A stretch of 64,000 nt of DNA from Paramagnetospirillum kuznetsovii (GCF_003284725.1 NZ_PGTO01000002.1:124001-188000), one strand, 5' to 3'. Numbered from the stretch's first letter, positions 28,177-39,843 are shown. Made by a program: numbers and translations. Notes: generated from the sequence alone by a model not told the origin.

Positions 28177-29895
28177 TTACTTCAGTGGTTGGCCGGGCAG
28201 TTGGCCGGTGGAGATCTTGGCCTTGAGCGGGTCGATCTGCTCGGGCTCGGGGTCCAGGCTCATGGCGCGCTTCCACTGGAACCGGGCCTCGTCATAGCGG
28301 CCCACTTGCCACAAGGCATCACCCAGATGTTCGTTGATGGTGGGGTCTTCCGCCTTCAATTCGGCGGCGCGCTCCAAATACCGGACGGAGGCCTGGAACT
28401 CGCCCATGCGGTACAGCGCCCAGCCCAACGAATCCACGATGGCGCCGTCATTGGGGCGCAGCTCCACGGCGCGTTCGATCAGCTTGCGGCCCTTTTCCAA
28501 ATTGATCCCCTGGTCCACCCAGGTATAGCCCAGATAGTTGAGCACGTCGGGCTGGTCGGGCTTGAGCCGCAGCGCCTCCAGGAAGTCCTTTTCCGCCTTG
28601 GGCCATTGGTGCGAACGTTCCAGCGCGATGCCGCGCGCGTAGAACAGGCCCCAATTGCGGGAATCGGCGCTGCCGCCCGCCTTGACCAGGGCCAGATCAT
28701 AGGTGTCGGCCGCCTCGGCGAAGCGCTTGTGCCGCCGTTGCACATCGCCCAACGCCATCAGGGCGTCATGGTTGTCGGGGGTGGCGGCGGCCAGGGATTT
28801 CAGTTCGGCGATGGCGCGATCCACTTCGCCCATCTCGTCCAGATTGACCGCGAGACGCAACCGGGCGAAGCCGGAGACTTGGGCGGAGACCGGAATGGCG
28901 CGATAGACCTCGTTGGCTTCGGCCAGCCGCTTCTGGTGGCCCAGGGTGTCGGCCACCAGGATCTGCGCCATGGGGAAATCGGGCCGCAGCGCCAGGGCGA
29001 GGCGCGAGAACACCAGGGCGAGGTCGTGGGCATTGCCCTGGCGCACCAGCGAGGCAGTGTCGAACATGGCTTCGGCAAGGCCGTCGGCGGCGGTGGCGAC
29101 GGTGGCGGGCGGTCCCGCGCCCGCGGCCAGAAGACGCCGGGCGTCCAACAGCGAGCGGTCGCCGTGCTCCTTCAGGTAGCGCTGATACAGTTCGGCGGCG
29201 GCATCCATGCGACCGGCGCGCTGATAGAAGGTGCCGACGGCTTCCACCGTGCGCACGCTGGTCTGGGCGGCGAGGGCGGCCTTGTAATGGCCCTCCGCCA
29301 GATCGGGCCTACCCGCCTGTTCGGCCATCAGTCCGGCGTGAAACTCATAGATGGGGGCGAAGGAGGAGGTCTCCTCCCGTGGCGCCAGCAGCGCCAGACC
29401 GCCGTCGAAATCCCCCTGGCCCGCCTTGGCCCAGGCGGTCAGCAGCGGCCCCAGGAAGCCGTTGATGCCCTTCTTGGGCAGAATGGCGAATCGCTTCTCG
29501 GCGGCGGCGAACCGTCCGTCGCGGCCATCGCGGGCTCCCATCATCATGGAGGGAAGCGCCGCCTCGCCGTCGATGATCAGCAAGCGCTCGGCCATGACGG
29601 CGGCTTCGTCCAGACGGCCCTCGGCCACCAGCAGGGTGAAGGCGCGTTGTTGCAGGTCGAGATTGTCGGGATCGCGGCGAGACGCCGTGGTGAAATAGTC
29701 GGCGGCGGCGCGGGTGTCGCCATGGGATTGGGCGAAGCGCCCCGCCAGATAGGCGCCCAGCCCGGCCTCGAGGCGGGACTCGTCGGCCATGTCGCCGTCG
29801 TCGCGGCCGGTCCGGCCGCCCGATTGGGGCATGCAGCCCCACAGCGCGGCGACGACGACCGCGAGGCTCCAGAGACGACCGACGGATATCACCAT
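28177..29895 (-). CDS. TPR-repeat lipoprotein
   Basis: A 572-residue protein with a lipoprotein signal: a short charged start, the hydrophobic SLAVVVAALWGC and the lipidated cysteine at about residue 21. The mature part is made of TPR units throughout (for instance RAFTLLVAEGRLDEAAVMAERLL, YLGYTWVDQGINLEKGRKLIERAVELRPNDGAIVDSLGWALYRMGEF). It is probably anchored to the outer membrane facing the periplasm as an assembly or scaffold protein. The ATG at 29895 has GGAG upstream. It lies between ETF-QO and ispE. Confidence 0.88.
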   Translation of the reverse strand: MVISVGRLWSLAVVVAALWGCMPQSGGRTGRDDGDMADESRLEAGLGAYLAGRFAQSHGDTRAAADYFTTASRRDPDNLDLQQRAFTLLVAEGRLDEAAVMAERLLIIDGEAALPSMMMGARDGRDGRFAAAEKRFAILPKKGINGFLGPLLTAWAKAGQGDFDGGLALLAPREETSSFAPIYEFHAGLMAEQAGRPDLAEGHYKAALAAQTSVRTVEAVGTFYQRAGRMDAAAELYQRYLKEHGDRSLLDARRLLAAGAGPPATVATAADGLAEAMFDTASLVRQGNAHDLALVFSRLALALRPDFPMAQILVADTLGHQKRLAEANEVYRAIPVSAQVSGFARLRLAVNLDEMGEVDRAIAELKSLAAATPDNHDALMALGDVQRRHKRFAEAADTYDLALVKAGGSADSRNWGLFYARGIALERSHQWPKAEKDFLEALRLKPDQPDVLNYLGYTWVDQGINLEKGRKLIERAVELRPNDGAIVDSLGWALYRMGEFQASVRYLERAAELKAEDPTINEHLGDALWQVGRYDEARFQWKRAMSLDPEPEQIDPLKAKISTGQLPGQPLK

Positions 29896-29961
29896 GTGCT
29901 CCAACCAAAAACCGGGATGCGGTCCCTTGGCGTCTCCCGACGAGACGCCAAGGCCCCAGCT

Positions 29962-31584
29962 TTACATGTTGGGATAATTCGGTCCACCGCCACCTTCGGG
30001 AACCACCCAATTGATATTCTGGGTGGGATCCTTGATGTCGCAGGTCTTGCAGTGCAGGCAGTTCTGGGCGTTGATCTGCATGCGCGGATTGGAACCGTCG
30101 TCATTGCGGATGATCTCGTAGACCCCGGCCGGGCAGTAGCGCTGCTCGGGGGCATCGTAATGCTCCAGATTGATGGCCACCGGCACGGCTGCGTCGCGCA
30201 GCTTGAGATGGGCCGGTTGGTTCTCCTCGTGATTGGTGCTCGAGATGAACACCGAGGACAGCTTGTCGAAGCTGACCACCCCATCGGGCTTGGGATAGGC
30301 GATCTTGGGGCATTCCGACGCCTTCTTCATGGCCAGATGGTCGGGATGGTGGTGGAGCGTCCACGGCATCTTGCCCCGGAACAGATAGGTCTCCAGCGCC
30401 GCATAGGCGATGCCGCCCCACAGGCCCCAGTGGAAGCTGGGGCGGATGTTGCGGACCTGATGCAGTTCCGGCCACACCCAGCTTTTCTTCAGATTCTCGC
30501 CATAGGCGGTGACCTCGTGGGTGGCGCCTTCATGCGCCAGCGCCTCGGCGACGGCCTCGGCGGCCACCATGGCCGACTTCATGGCGGTGTGGGTGCCCTT
30601 GATCTTGGGCACGTTGAGGAATCCGGCGGTATCGCCCACCAGGACGCCGCCGGGGAAGGTCAGCTTGGGGATGGACTGGAGGCCCCCCTCGGACAGGGCG
30701 CGGGCGCCATAGCTGACCCGCTTGCCGCCCTCGAACAGGGGACGGATGGCGGGATGGGTCTTGAAGCGCTGGAATTCGTCGAACGGCGACAGATGCGGAT
30801 TGGCGTAGTCGAGTCCGACCACGAAGCCCACCGCCACCTGATTGTTTTCCAGGTGATAGAGGAACGACCCGCCATAGGTCTGGGTATCCAGCGGCCAGCC
30901 GACGGTGTGCAGGATGGTGCCGGGCTTGTGCTTGGCCGGATCGATGTCCCACAGCTCCTTGATGCCGATGCCGTAGGTCTGGTCCTCGCAATCCTTGCGC
31001 AGATCGAAGCGCTCGAACAAGGTCTTGGTCAGGCTGCCGCGGCAGCCTTCGGCGAAGATGGTCTGGCGCGCCCACAGCTCGACGCCCGGCGTGTGGTTGC
31101 CGGTGGGCTGGCCGTCCTTGCCGATGCCCATGTCGCCGGTGGCCACGCCCTTGACCGAGCCGTCCTCGTGATAGAGCACCTCGGCGGCGGCGAAACCGGC
31201 GAAGATCTCGACGCCCAGCGCCTCGGCCTGGGTGCCCAGCCAGCGGGTGAAATTGCCCAAGCTGACGATGTAATTGCCGTGATTGTTCATCTGCGGCGGC
31301 GTCATCAGGCGGATGGCCTTGGACTTGGTCAGGAACATGAAGCGGTCGTCGGTGGCGGGCGTCAGCAGCGGCGCGTCCAGCTCTTTCCAGTTGGGCAGCA
31401 GCTCGGACAGCGCCCGGGTCTCGATCACCGCGCCCGACAGGATATGGGCGCCGACCTCCGATCCCTTTTCCAGCACGCAGACGTTCAGATCGGCATTGAT
31501 CTGCTTCAGCCGGATCGCCGCCGACAGGCCCGCTGGCCCGCCGCCCACGATCACGACATCGAATTCCATGCTTTCACGTTCCAT
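29962..31584 (-). CDS. Electron transfer flavoprotein-ubiquinone oxidoreductase
   Basis: It passes electrons from ETF to ubiquinone at the inner membrane, closing the route from acyl-CoA dehydrogenases to the respiratory chain. About 540 residues, starting [26 protein letters not shown], the FAD-binding fold. C-terminal [18 protein letters not shown] provides cysteines for the 4Fe-4S cluster. ATG at 31569 is an alternative start. Electrons from the isovaleryl-CoA dehydrogenase at 46502-47671 would be expected to pass through this enzyme; ETF itself is not in the window. Confidence 0.95.
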   Translation of the reverse strand: MERESMEFDVVIVGGGPAGLSAAIRLKQINADLNVCVLEKGSEVGAHILSGAVIETRALSELLPNWKELDAPLLTPATDDRFMFLTKSKAIRLMTPPQMNNHGNYIVSLGNFTRWLGTQAEALGVEIFAGFAAAEVLYHEDGSVKGVATGDMGIGKDGQPTGNHTPGVELWARQTIFAEGCRGSLTKTLFERFDLRKDCEDQTYGIGIKELWDIDPAKHKPGTILHTVGWPLDTQTYGGSFLYHLENNQVAVGFVVGLDYANPHLSPFDEFQRFKTHPAIRPLFEGGKRVSYGARALSEGGLQSIPKLTFPGGVLVGDTAGFLNVPKIKGTHTAMKSAMVAAEAVAEALAHEGATHEVTAYGENLKKSWVWPELHQVRNIRPSFHWGLWGGIAYAALETYLFRGKMPWTLHHHPDHLAMKKASECPKIAYPKPDGVVSFDKLSSVFISSTNHEENQPAHLKLRDAAVPVAINLEHYDAPEQRYCPAGVYEIIRNDDGSNPRMQINAQNCLHCKTCDIKDPTQNINWVVPEGGGGPNYPNM

Positions 31585-31745
31585 AACCACCCCAACTCAG
31601 AATTGACCCGGGCCTCCACGCCCTTCGGTCCCGACAGGCCAACCGCCTCTATAGCACAACAGTTGCGATGGATTCGATCACTTATGGGCATGGCTGGGGC
31701 AAGAAAATGTCGTGGTATGTTCATCGGCCCATGAAATTCGCGGTG

Positions 31746-31991
31746 TCAGTGCCGCAGCAGCAGCATGACAATTCCCATGGTAGCGGCCAAATTGAAGCCG
31801 AGCATCCATTTGAGAACGGCTATATCGGTGCGCATGGGCTGCAACTCGGTCTGCAACACCGACTGGGTCACCACTGAATCATGGAGCGCCGCGTCCAGCG
31901 CGCTGGCATGGGCGCGGGCCTGATCTTCGGGCACGCCGGACGCCTTCAGCGTTTCCAGGTATGCCAACTTATCGAAGGTGACAGAGCTCAT
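31746..31991 (-). CDS. CCDC90/DUF1640-like small membrane protein
   Basis: An 81-residue protein: a soluble N-terminus (TFDKLAYLETLKASGVPEDQARAHASAL), a helical coiled-coil-like middle and a single C-terminal transmembrane helix (WMLGFNLAATMGIVMLLL). This layout is that of the DUF1640/CCDC90 family, whose function in bacteria is unclear. It is transcribed divergently from the UDG-like gene over a gap of about 90 bases. Confidence 0.7.
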   Translation of the reverse strand: MSSVTFDKLAYLETLKASGVPEDQARAHASALDAALHDSVVTQSVLQTELQPMRTDIAVLKWMLGFNLAATMGIVMLLLRH

Positions 31992-32082
31992 GGCACCACC
32001 TTCGCTATGTTGATTATGGAAGTCAAGATCACCGTCTTAGCCGAGTCGCGCTGTTTCCTCGGACGTGCTAGCTTTTCGCCCC

Positions 32083-32895
32083 ATGGAGACGCAGAGCAAT
32101 CCCTACGACATCCTGCGCTGGTATCTGGAAGCCGGCGTCGACGAGACCATGGGCGAGGAGCCGGTGGATCGGTACGCCGCCTTGCAGCGGGCGCAGCAGG
32201 CCCGCGCCGCCGCGCCGCCGCCGCGCCCCCCTGGATTCCATTCAACCGTGGTCGCGGCGGTCGCCACCGTGCAACCGGGCGGCGTCATTCCCGGCACCGC
32301 CGCCCATATCGCCAGCGGTTGCCACAGCCTGGCCGAATTGCGGGTGGCGCTGGAACATTTCGACGGCTTGCCCCTCAAGCAGGCGGCGGCCAGCACGGTT
32401 TTCGCCGACGGCAACCCGCAAGCCTCGGTCATGTGCATCGGCGAGGCGCCGGGCCAGGAGGAGGATCGCCAGGGCCGCCCCTTCGTCGGTCCCAGCGGCA
32501 AACTGTTGGATCGCATGCTGGCCTCCATCGGGCTCGATCGCGATAGCGCCTATATCACCAACGTGGTTCCCTGGCGGCCGCCCGCCAATCGCAAGCCGAC
32601 CCCCGACGAGGTGGCGGTGTGCATGCCGTTCCTGACCCGCCATATCGAATTGGTGGATCCGCAGGTGCTGATTCTGTTCGGCGGCGCGGCGGCCTCGGCG
32701 GTGCTGGCCAAGGCGGACGGCATCAACCGCCTGCGCGGCAACTGGTTCCAGTTCAATTCGCCCGGCCTGCCCCGGCCCATCCCGGTGCTGGCCACCTTCC
32801 ATCCCGCCTATCTGCTGCGGACGCCGGAAGCCAAGCGGTTCGCCTGGCATGACCTGCTCATGGTCCGCAAGAAGCTTGCGTCGGGGCAGCATTGA
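32083..32895 (+). CDS. UDG-superfamily uracil-DNA glycosylase (family 4-like)
   Basis: A 270-residue protein with motif A GEAPGQEED (120-128) and motif B HPAYLLR (about 240-246) of the family 4 uracil-DNA glycosylases, which start base-excision repair by removing uracil. An N-terminal extension of about 75 residues is Pro/Ala-rich. Two positions that carry iron-sulfur cysteines in the classic family appear to be Leu96 (FDGLPLK) and Trp164 (VVPWRPPANR), although Cys180 is retained, so the 4Fe-4S cluster is probably absent. The next gene starts inside its stop codon region. Confidence 0.8.
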   Translation: METQSNPYDILRWYLEAGVDETMGEEPVDRYAALQRAQQARAAAPPPRPPGFHSTVVAAVATVQPGGVIPGTAAHIASGCHSLAELRVALEHFDGLPLKQAAASTVFADGNPQASVMCIGEAPGQEEDRQGRPFVGPSGKLLDRMLASIGLDRDSAYITNVVPWRPPANRKPTPDEVAVCMPFLTRHIELVDPQVLILFGGAAASAVLAKADGINRLRGNWFQFNSPGLPRPIPVLATFHPAYLLRTPEAKRFAWHDLLMVRKKLASGQH

Positions 32896-34946
32896 TCAAC
32901 GTTCAGGCAGCCTTGCAGCAGGTGGAGGCGTTGTTGCGCGCCGGTAAGGGCGCCGATGCGGCACGGCTGTGCAAGCAATTGCGCAAGAACCGGGTGGATG
33001 GTCCCGCCCTGCTCAAGCTGGAAGGCATCGCCGCCTTCATGCTGGGCCATCACGCCGAGGCGGCCAAGGCGCTTGGCCGGTTCTGCGACATGGCGCCCAA
33101 CGATTCCGGCTCCTTGGCCATCCTGGGCAATGTCCAGCAGGCGCTGGGCAAGCCCGAGCGGGCGGCGACGGCCTTCCGCCGCGTCCTGGCGCTGGAACCC
33201 AATGCCGCCCCCATTCACTACAATCTGGGCAATGCCCTGCTGGACTTGGGCGATTACGCCGCCGCCGCCGAATCCTTCGGCCGCGCCATGGCGTTGCAGC
33301 CCAACTACGCCAAGGCCATGGCCGGACAGGCACAGGCCCTGGCCGCCCTCGGCCAGGACGAGGCCGCCGTTGCCGCCTATGTCGCGGCTCTCACCGTTGA
33401 TCCCGACATGGCCCAGGCGCACACCAATCTGGGCAGCCTGCTGCAAGGGCTGGGGCGGTTCGCCGAGGCGGCGGCGGCCCATTCCCGCGCCGTGGCCTTG
33501 AAGCCCGATTTCGCCGAAGCCCATACCAATCTCGGCAATGCCCTGCAGGATCTCGGCCGTCTCGACGAGGCGGTGGCCGCCCATTCCCGCGCCGTCGCCC
33601 TGGCGCCCAGGCAGGCCCGCTGCCACAACAACCTGGGCGCCGCCCTGTTCGCCGTGGCCCGCCAGAAGGAGGCCGCCGAGTGCTACGAGAAGGCGCTGTC
33701 GCTGGCCCCCGATATGAAGGCGTGGCGCAATCTGCTGGCGGCGGCGTTGTATCGCGACGATCTCGACCACGCCGGGCTGGAAAAGGTCCAGCGTCGCTTC
33801 GGCCGCGCCTTCGACCAAAGGCCGGGCAAGATGACGCCCGTCCCTTGCGACGGTCCGATCCGGGTCGGCTATCTGACGTCCGACTTCAAGAATCACCCGG
33901 TGGCGGGCAACATGCTGCCGGTGCTCGAACGCATGAACCGCGCCGCCTTCCCGATCCATGTCTACGCCAATCAGATCCGCTCCGATGCCATGAGCGAACG
34001 CATCCGCGCCCTGGCGGCGGGCTGGACCGATATCGGCCGCATGAGCGATGCCGAGGCGGCCGAGCGCATCCGGGCCGACGGCATCCACATCCTGGTCAGC
34101 CTCGCCGGGCATTTCGACGAGAACCGCCCCACCATCTGCGCCCATCGCGCCGCGCCGGTTCAGATCAGCCTGCACGACGTGGCCACCAGCGGTCTGGCCG
34201 CCATGGACTACATCATCGGTGATTCCTTGTTGCTGCCGCGCGGCTCGCCCGAGGTTTTCAGCGAACGGCAATTGCGGCTGCCCCATTTCTACGTGGCCGA
34301 CCTGCCGGGCGATCTGCCGCCGCTGCGCGACCCGGACGGTTCGGCGGGGCCGGTGTTCTGCTGCTTCAATAATCCGTCCAAGATCGGCCCCGCCACCCTG
34401 GCCGCCTGGGGGCGGATTCTTGGCGCCCTGCCCGATGCTCGGCTGGTGCTGAAATATCAGGGGCGCTACGGCAACCGCGAGATCCGCGAGCGCTTTATAA
34501 CGCTGCTGATCCAGGCCGGGGCCAAGGCCGAACAAGTGGTCATGCTCGATCTCTCCGAGCCCTTCGCCGCCTTCCTGGATCGCTATAACGACGCCGATCT
34601 GGCGCTGGACCCGTTTCCCTTCAGCGGCTCCACCACCACTTTCCAGGCGCTGTGCATGGGCGTGCCGGTGCTGACCTGGCCGTGGCAGCGCATGGTCAGC
34701 CGCTGGACGGCCTCCATGCTGGAGCCGCTGGAACTGAATGAATTCATCGCCGATTCGGCCGACGACTATGTCGCCCGCGCCGTCGCCTTCGCCGCCGGGC
34801 GCGCCCAGTGGCGGGCCCGCCGTGCCGCGTTGCGAGCCCGGCTGGCGGCGTCGTCCCTGTGCGACGGCAGCCGGTGGGCGCGCCATCTGGAACGGCTTTA
34901 TGGGGCGGTTTGGCGACGTCATCTTGCCAAGACGCAAGCGAGATAG
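32892..34946 (+). CDS. TPR protein with OGT (SPINDLY-type) glycosyltransferase domain
   Basis: A 684-residue protein starting at TTG, overlapping the UDG stop by 4 bases. Residues about 1-280 hold seven or so TPR repeats, several well formed (HYNLGNALLDLGDYAAAAESFGRAMALQPNYAKA; HTNLGNALQDLGRLDEAVAAHSRAVAL). The C-terminal O-GlcNAc-transferase-like region starts at IRVGYLTSDFKNHPVAGNMLPV and includes the donor-binding LALDPFPFSGSTTTFQALCMGVPVLTWP. The protein acceptor is unknown. This copy is closer to the family consensus than the one at 16445-18361. The dnaK promoter begins at its stop. Confidence 0.88.
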   Translation: MINVQAALQQVEALLRAGKGADAARLCKQLRKNRVDGPALLKLEGIAAFMLGHHAEAAKALGRFCDMAPNDSGSLAILGNVQQALGKPERAATAFRRVLALEPNAAPIHYNLGNALLDLGDYAAAAESFGRAMALQPNYAKAMAGQAQALAALGQDEAAVAAYVAALTVDPDMAQAHTNLGSLLQGLGRFAEAAAAHSRAVALKPDFAEAHTNLGNALQDLGRLDEAVAAHSRAVALAPRQARCHNNLGAALFAVARQKEAAECYEKALSLAPDMKAWRNLLAAALYRDDLDHAGLEKVQRRFGRAFDQRPGKMTPVPCDGPIRVGYLTSDFKNHPVAGNMLPVLERMNRAAFPIHVYANQIRSDAMSERIRALAAGWTDIGRMSDAEAAERIRADGIHILVSLAGHFDENRPTICAHRAAPVQISLHDVATSGLAAMDYIIGDSLLLPRGSPEVFSERQLRLPHFYVADLPGDLPPLRDPDGSAGPVFCCFNNPSKIGPATLAAWGRILGALPDARLVLKYQGRYGNREIRERFITLLIQAGAKAEQVVMLDLSEPFAAFLDRYNDADLALDPFPFSGSTTTFQALCMGVPVLTWPWQRMVSRWTASMLEPLELNEFIADSADDYVARAVAFAAGRAQWRARRAALRARLAASSLCDGSRWARHLERLYGAVWRRHLAKTQAR

Positions 34947-34977
34947 TTGCGCGTTTCCAGCCCCACCCTATATAAGG
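34947..34977 (+). promoter_or_regulatory. Likely heat-shock promoter of dnaK
   Basis: TTGCGC (34947-34952) and TATAAG (34971-34976) are 18 bases apart, embedded in CCTATATAAGG. That -10 block matches the form CYTATNTNNNG described for alphaproteobacterial RpoH promoters, although the -35 reads GTTG rather than CTTG. The site starts directly at the stop of the upstream gene and lies about 130 bases before the dnaK ATG. No CIRCE repeat is visible. Confidence 0.5.
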
Positions 34978-35103
34978 CCGGTGAGACGGTTCCATCTTCA
35001 CGTTTTGGGCCCGTCACTGAACATGCAACGCGATGGGGGTCTCCAAGGGGCTGCTGAAGCCGTCAGGGCCACCTAAGATCCGCCGAACAGGAATGAGGAC
35101 GAC

Positions 35104-37032
<1,929 letters not shown>

Positions 37033-37099
37033 GACTGTTTGTGGATAGGGGCGACGGCGGCGGGAAACCGCCGCCGGTTCCCATGGGGATGCGGGACGC

Positions 37100-38242
37100 A
37101 TGAGCAAGCAGGACTATTACGAACTTCTGGGCGCTGAGCGCGGCGCGACGGGCGACGATATCAAGAAGGCCTATCGCAAGATGGCCATGCAGTATCACCC
37201 GGATCGCAATCCGGGCGACGCGGCGGCCGAGCAGAAGTTCAAGGAAATCAACGAAGCCTATGACGTCCTGAAGGACGAGCAGAAGCGCGCCGCCTATGAC
37301 CGCTTCGGCCATGCCGCCTTCGAACAGGGTGGTGGCGGCGGCGGTGGCTTCGGCGGCGGTTTCGGCGGGGGCGGCGGCTTCGCCGACATCTTCGACGAGA
37401 TGTTCGGCGAGTTCATGGGCGGCAGGCGCGGCCAATCCTCCGGGCGCGGCCAAGACCTGCGCTACAACATGGAAATCTCGCTGGAAGACGCCTTCGCGGG
37501 AAAAGCCACCACGGTCAAGGTGCCGTCCTCGGCCCAGTGCGAGGACTGCAAGGGCACCGGCGGCAAGGACGGCTCGCAGCCGGTGACCTGCTCGGCCTGT
37601 CACGGTCACGGCAAGGTGCGCAGCCAGCAGGGCTTCTTCACCATCGAACGCACCTGCCCCACCTGCCAGGGCATGGGCAAGATCATCAAGGATCCCTGCC
37701 GGTCCTGCGGCGGCACCGGCCGCACGCGCAAGGAAAAGTCCCTGTCGGTCAATATTCCGGCGGGTGTCGAAGAGGGAACCCGCATTCGTTTGGCGGGCGA
37801 GGGCGAAGCGGGAATGCGCGGCGCACCGCCCGGCGATCTTTATATCTTCCTGGCCATACAGCCGCACCGCATCTTCCAGCGCGACGGCGCCAATATCTTT
37901 TGCCGAGTGCCGATTCCCATGACCACGGCGACATTGGGGGGCGCCATCGAGGTTCCCACCATCGACGGCGGCAAGGCCAAGGTCACCATCCCCGAAGGCA
38001 CGCAAAGCGGTCATCAGTTCCGCCTGCGCTCCAAGGGCATGAGCGTGCTGCGCAGCCCGGCGCGCGGCGATATGTTCATCCAGGCCGTGGTGGAAACCCC
38101 CGTCAACCTGACCAAGCGGCAAGTCGAGCTTCTGAAGGAATTCGATAAGACCGGCGAGGGCGAGAAGGCCAAGAACTCGCCGGAAAGCCACGGCTTCTTC
38201 GCCAAGGTCAAGGAACTGTGGGAAGACCTCAAGGAAGGCTGA
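37100..38242 (+). CDS. dnaJ: Co-chaperone DnaJ (Hsp40)
   Basis: A 380-residue type I DnaJ. The J-domain has the HPD triad at 33-35 ([10 protein letters not shown]). A Gly/Phe-rich linker ([18 protein letters not shown]) follows, then four zinc-binding CxxCxGxG repeats: [24 protein letters not shown] and CRSCGGTG. The C-terminal substrate-binding domains end with [15 protein letters not shown]. It stimulates DnaK ATPase and delivers clients. A large inverted repeat 10 bases past the stop probably terminates transcription. Confidence 0.98.
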   Translation: MSKQDYYELLGAERGATGDDIKKAYRKMAMQYHPDRNPGDAAAEQKFKEINEAYDVLKDEQKRAAYDRFGHAAFEQGGGGGGGFGGGFGGGGGFADIFDEMFGEFMGGRRGQSSGRGQDLRYNMEISLEDAFAGKATTVKVPSSAQCEDCKGTGGKDGSQPVTCSACHGHGKVRSQQGFFTIERTCPTCQGMGKIIKDPCRSCGGTGRTRKEKSLSVNIPAGVEEGTRIRLAGEGEAGMRGAPPGDLYIFLAIQPHRIFQRDGANIFCRVPIPMTTATLGGAIEVPTIDGGKAKVTIPEGTQSGHQFRLRSKGMSVLRSPARGDMFIQAVVETPVNLTKRQVELLKEFDKTGEGEKAKNSPESHGFFAKVKELWEDLKEG

Positions 38243-38855
38243 GGTTGGGAGTTTGCGGGCGGGACGCCCGCGCTCCGACTTGATCGGCGGTGAGGATTGG
38301 GGAGCGCGGGCGTCCCGCCCGCAAATTCACCCCGCGTCCGTCCCGCCTCATCTCCAATCCCGCCGCCCGGGCGAGATCGTCGATGCGACCGTTCAGCCGG
38401 ATGCCGAAGCGCCGTCGCAGGTGGTCGCCGACGCCTCCCGCCGAGGCCCAGCCGTCTCCCGCCAATTCCTCCACCACCAAACGCAGCAACTGCGGATGCG
38501 ACAGGTCGCGGTGGCGCTCCGCCGCCAGCCCGGCCGCCATGGCGCGGGCGATATCGGCGTCGAAGCCTTTGTCGTTGGAGGCGATGGCGATCCGCTCGGG
38601 CCGCTGGGGCGAGGCGATCAACGCATCCACCCGCCGCGCCATGGCCTGATCGGCCGCCTGGGAGGGCGCGTCATGGGCGATGACGGTCTCCGCCGCCCAG
38701 GCCATTCCCGCCTTCGTCAGGGCAAGCCGCCACGGCGCCATGAAGGCTTCGCGGCCGAACAGCTCGATGCGGCCATACTCCGCCCAGCGCCGGACGGTGC
38801 CGCGCTGATGGTCGGAAGACAGATTCTCGCAGTCGATCAGGGCGATGGCGGGCAT
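38229..38855 (-). CDS. NYN-domain (PIN-like) putative RNase
   Basis: A 208-residue protein. The N-terminal NYN/PIN-like nuclease fold shows the acidic residues expected for metal binding: [10 protein letters not shown] at the start, DAL around the middle and [12 protein letters not shown]-terminal winged-helix-like part follows ([34 protein letters not shown]), close to the OST-HTH/LOTUS pattern seen in such proteins. The last 30 residues (AGRPRSP..., GARASRPQ...) are encoded by the inverted repeat and are probably an acquired tail. The frame overlaps the dnaJ end by 14 bases. Confidence 0.75.
   Translation of the reverse strand: MPAIALIDCENLSSDHQRGTVRRWAEYGRIELFGREAFMAPWRLALTKAGMAWAAETVIAHDAPSQAADQAMARRVDALIASPQRPERIAIASNDKGFDADIARAMAAGLAAERHRDLSHPQLLRLVVEELAGDGWASAGGVGDHLRRRFGIRLNGRIDDLARAAGLEMRRDGRGVNLRAGRPRSPILTADQVGARASRPQTPNLSLP
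38252..38325. repeat. Perfect 25-bp inverted repeat between convergent dnaJ and NYN genes
   Basis: The left arm (38252-38276, beginning TTTGCGGGCGGGACGC) and right arm (38301-38325, ending CGTCCCGCCCGCAAA) are exact reverse complements, separated by 24 bases. This is the form of a REP/BIME-like mobile palindromic element. It can terminate transcription from both sides, and it lies inside the last 30 codons of the convergent NYN reading frame. Confidence 0.85.
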
Positions 38856-38974
38856 GGTTGTTTCCGAAAAGAGTGCGCATCTTTAACGCGTCTTTTTGCA
38901 AGCCACGGTTTATTGATGGTTACGGCCTGCCGCCCTATCTTAGCCGCCTTCCCGATATGGTCCATGGCGGAGTA

Positions 38975-39367
38975 ATGGTCGTGCAGAAAACTATTCGTGA
39001 CATCATCGGCGGCTTGTCGGTGGTTTGCGTCAAACCCGGTGATTCGGTTCGGCATGCGGCCAGAGCCATGTATGAGCGCGACGTGGGTGCCGTGGTGGTC
39101 ATGGAGGACGGGCATCTGCGCGGCATCTTCACCGAACGCGACGCCCTGCGTTTCTTCGCCGCCACCCGGCGCAATCCCTATGTCATCGACGTGTCGGTGG
39201 TGATGACCCCGAACCCCGTCACCGTTTCTCCCGATACCCCCGCCGAGGAGGCGCGGCTGCTGATGCTGAGCAACGGATTCCGCCATTTGCCGGTGGTTGA
39301 TGGCGACGAGGTGGTGGGCGTGGTGTCGCTGCGCGGTCTCGACTTTGATTCGTCGTGGCCGGGATGA
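38975..39367 (+). CDS. CBS-domain protein
   Basis: A roughly 130-residue protein containing two CBS domains: VCVKPGDSVRHAARAMYERDVGAVVVMEDGHLRGIFTERDALRF, then VMTPNPVTVSPDTPAEEARLLMLSNGFRHLPVVDGDEVVGVVSLRGL. Like the protein at 6473-6904 it has no attached effector. The start is uncertain: a GGCGGAG sequence stands just before ATG 38975 and would be better spaced for GTG 38981; ATG 38957 is also in frame. It is divergent from the NYN gene. Confidence 0.83.
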   Translation: MVVQKTIRDIIGGLSVVCVKPGDSVRHAARAMYERDVGAVVVMEDGHLRGIFTERDALRFFAATRRNPYVIDVSVVMTPNPVTVSPDTPAEEARLLMLSNGFRHLPVVDGDEVVGVVSLRGLDFDSSWPG

Positions 39368-39472
39368 AACACTTCACCTTAGGGCTTTGCTCATATACCC
39401 TCTTCGCTATGGAGTGGCGGCGAAGCCAAGGGCGTGCTATTCACCTTCATGGCAAGGTGGTTCGGAGTACCA

Positions 39473-39703
39473 ATGTTCAAGCGCAAGGTTCTCGACGCTC
39501 AGATCGGTGACGTCTTCATCAAGACCCATGACACCAAGAGAAATCTTTGGGTGGTCGAGAAGCTGTTCGAGCATGTGGACGGCATCATGCACGCCCGGCT
39601 GTTCAACAAGAACCAGCCCAAGACCATGATCACCGTGTCGGCCTCCACCTTGATCGACGCCGATTTCTTCCAGCGGGCGCCGGTCGCTCCCCAGGCGGAC
39701 TGA
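39473..39703 (+). CDS. Hypothetical protein (76 aa)
   Basis: A 76-residue protein, MFKRKVLDAQIGDVFIKTHDTKRNLWVVEKLFEHVDGIMHARLFNKN..., with a beta-rich look (alternating hydrophobics, several Val/Ile strands). I do not recognise the family. The start ATG at 39473 has CGGAG five bases upstream; ATG 39449 would add eight residues. It is followed immediately by a repeat element. Confidence 0.6.
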   Translation: MFKRKVLDAQIGDVFIKTHDTKRNLWVVEKLFEHVDGIMHARLFNKNQPKTMITVSASTLIDADFFQRAPVAPQAD

Positions 39704-39710
39704 TCCGCCG

Positions 39711-39843
39711 CGCCCGGCGATTGAGGGCGAATCTATTCCCCGACGCACCAATTGGTGCGGAGGCAAGGCCAAAGGCCGCCGCGCCACGTGGCGCGAAAGC
39801 CAAGGGCGCGGATGCGCCCGCCCGGCGATTGAGGGCGAATCTC
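39711..39843. repeat. Dispersed palindromic repeat, copy 2 (composite)
   Basis: Two direct copies of a 24-base block starting CGCCCGGCGATTGAGG (39711-39734 and 39819-39842) flank a core with two perfect palindromes: GCACCAATTGGTGC (39745-39758) and CGCGCCACGTGGCGCG (39780-39795). The core and one flank are related, inverted, to 9432-9518. It is non-coding. Confidence 0.65.

Noticed and set aside
28171-31734. 1187-codon open frame on the plus strand
   Set aside because: It runs antisense to ispE, the TPR lipoprotein and ETF-QO, all clearly recognised. Long antisense frames are expected in GC-rich DNA, and the translation is low-complexity in Gly/His/Gln/Leu.
34947-35103. CIRCE element upstream of dnaK
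   Set aside because: No TTAGCACTC-N9-GAGTGCTAA-type repeat is present.
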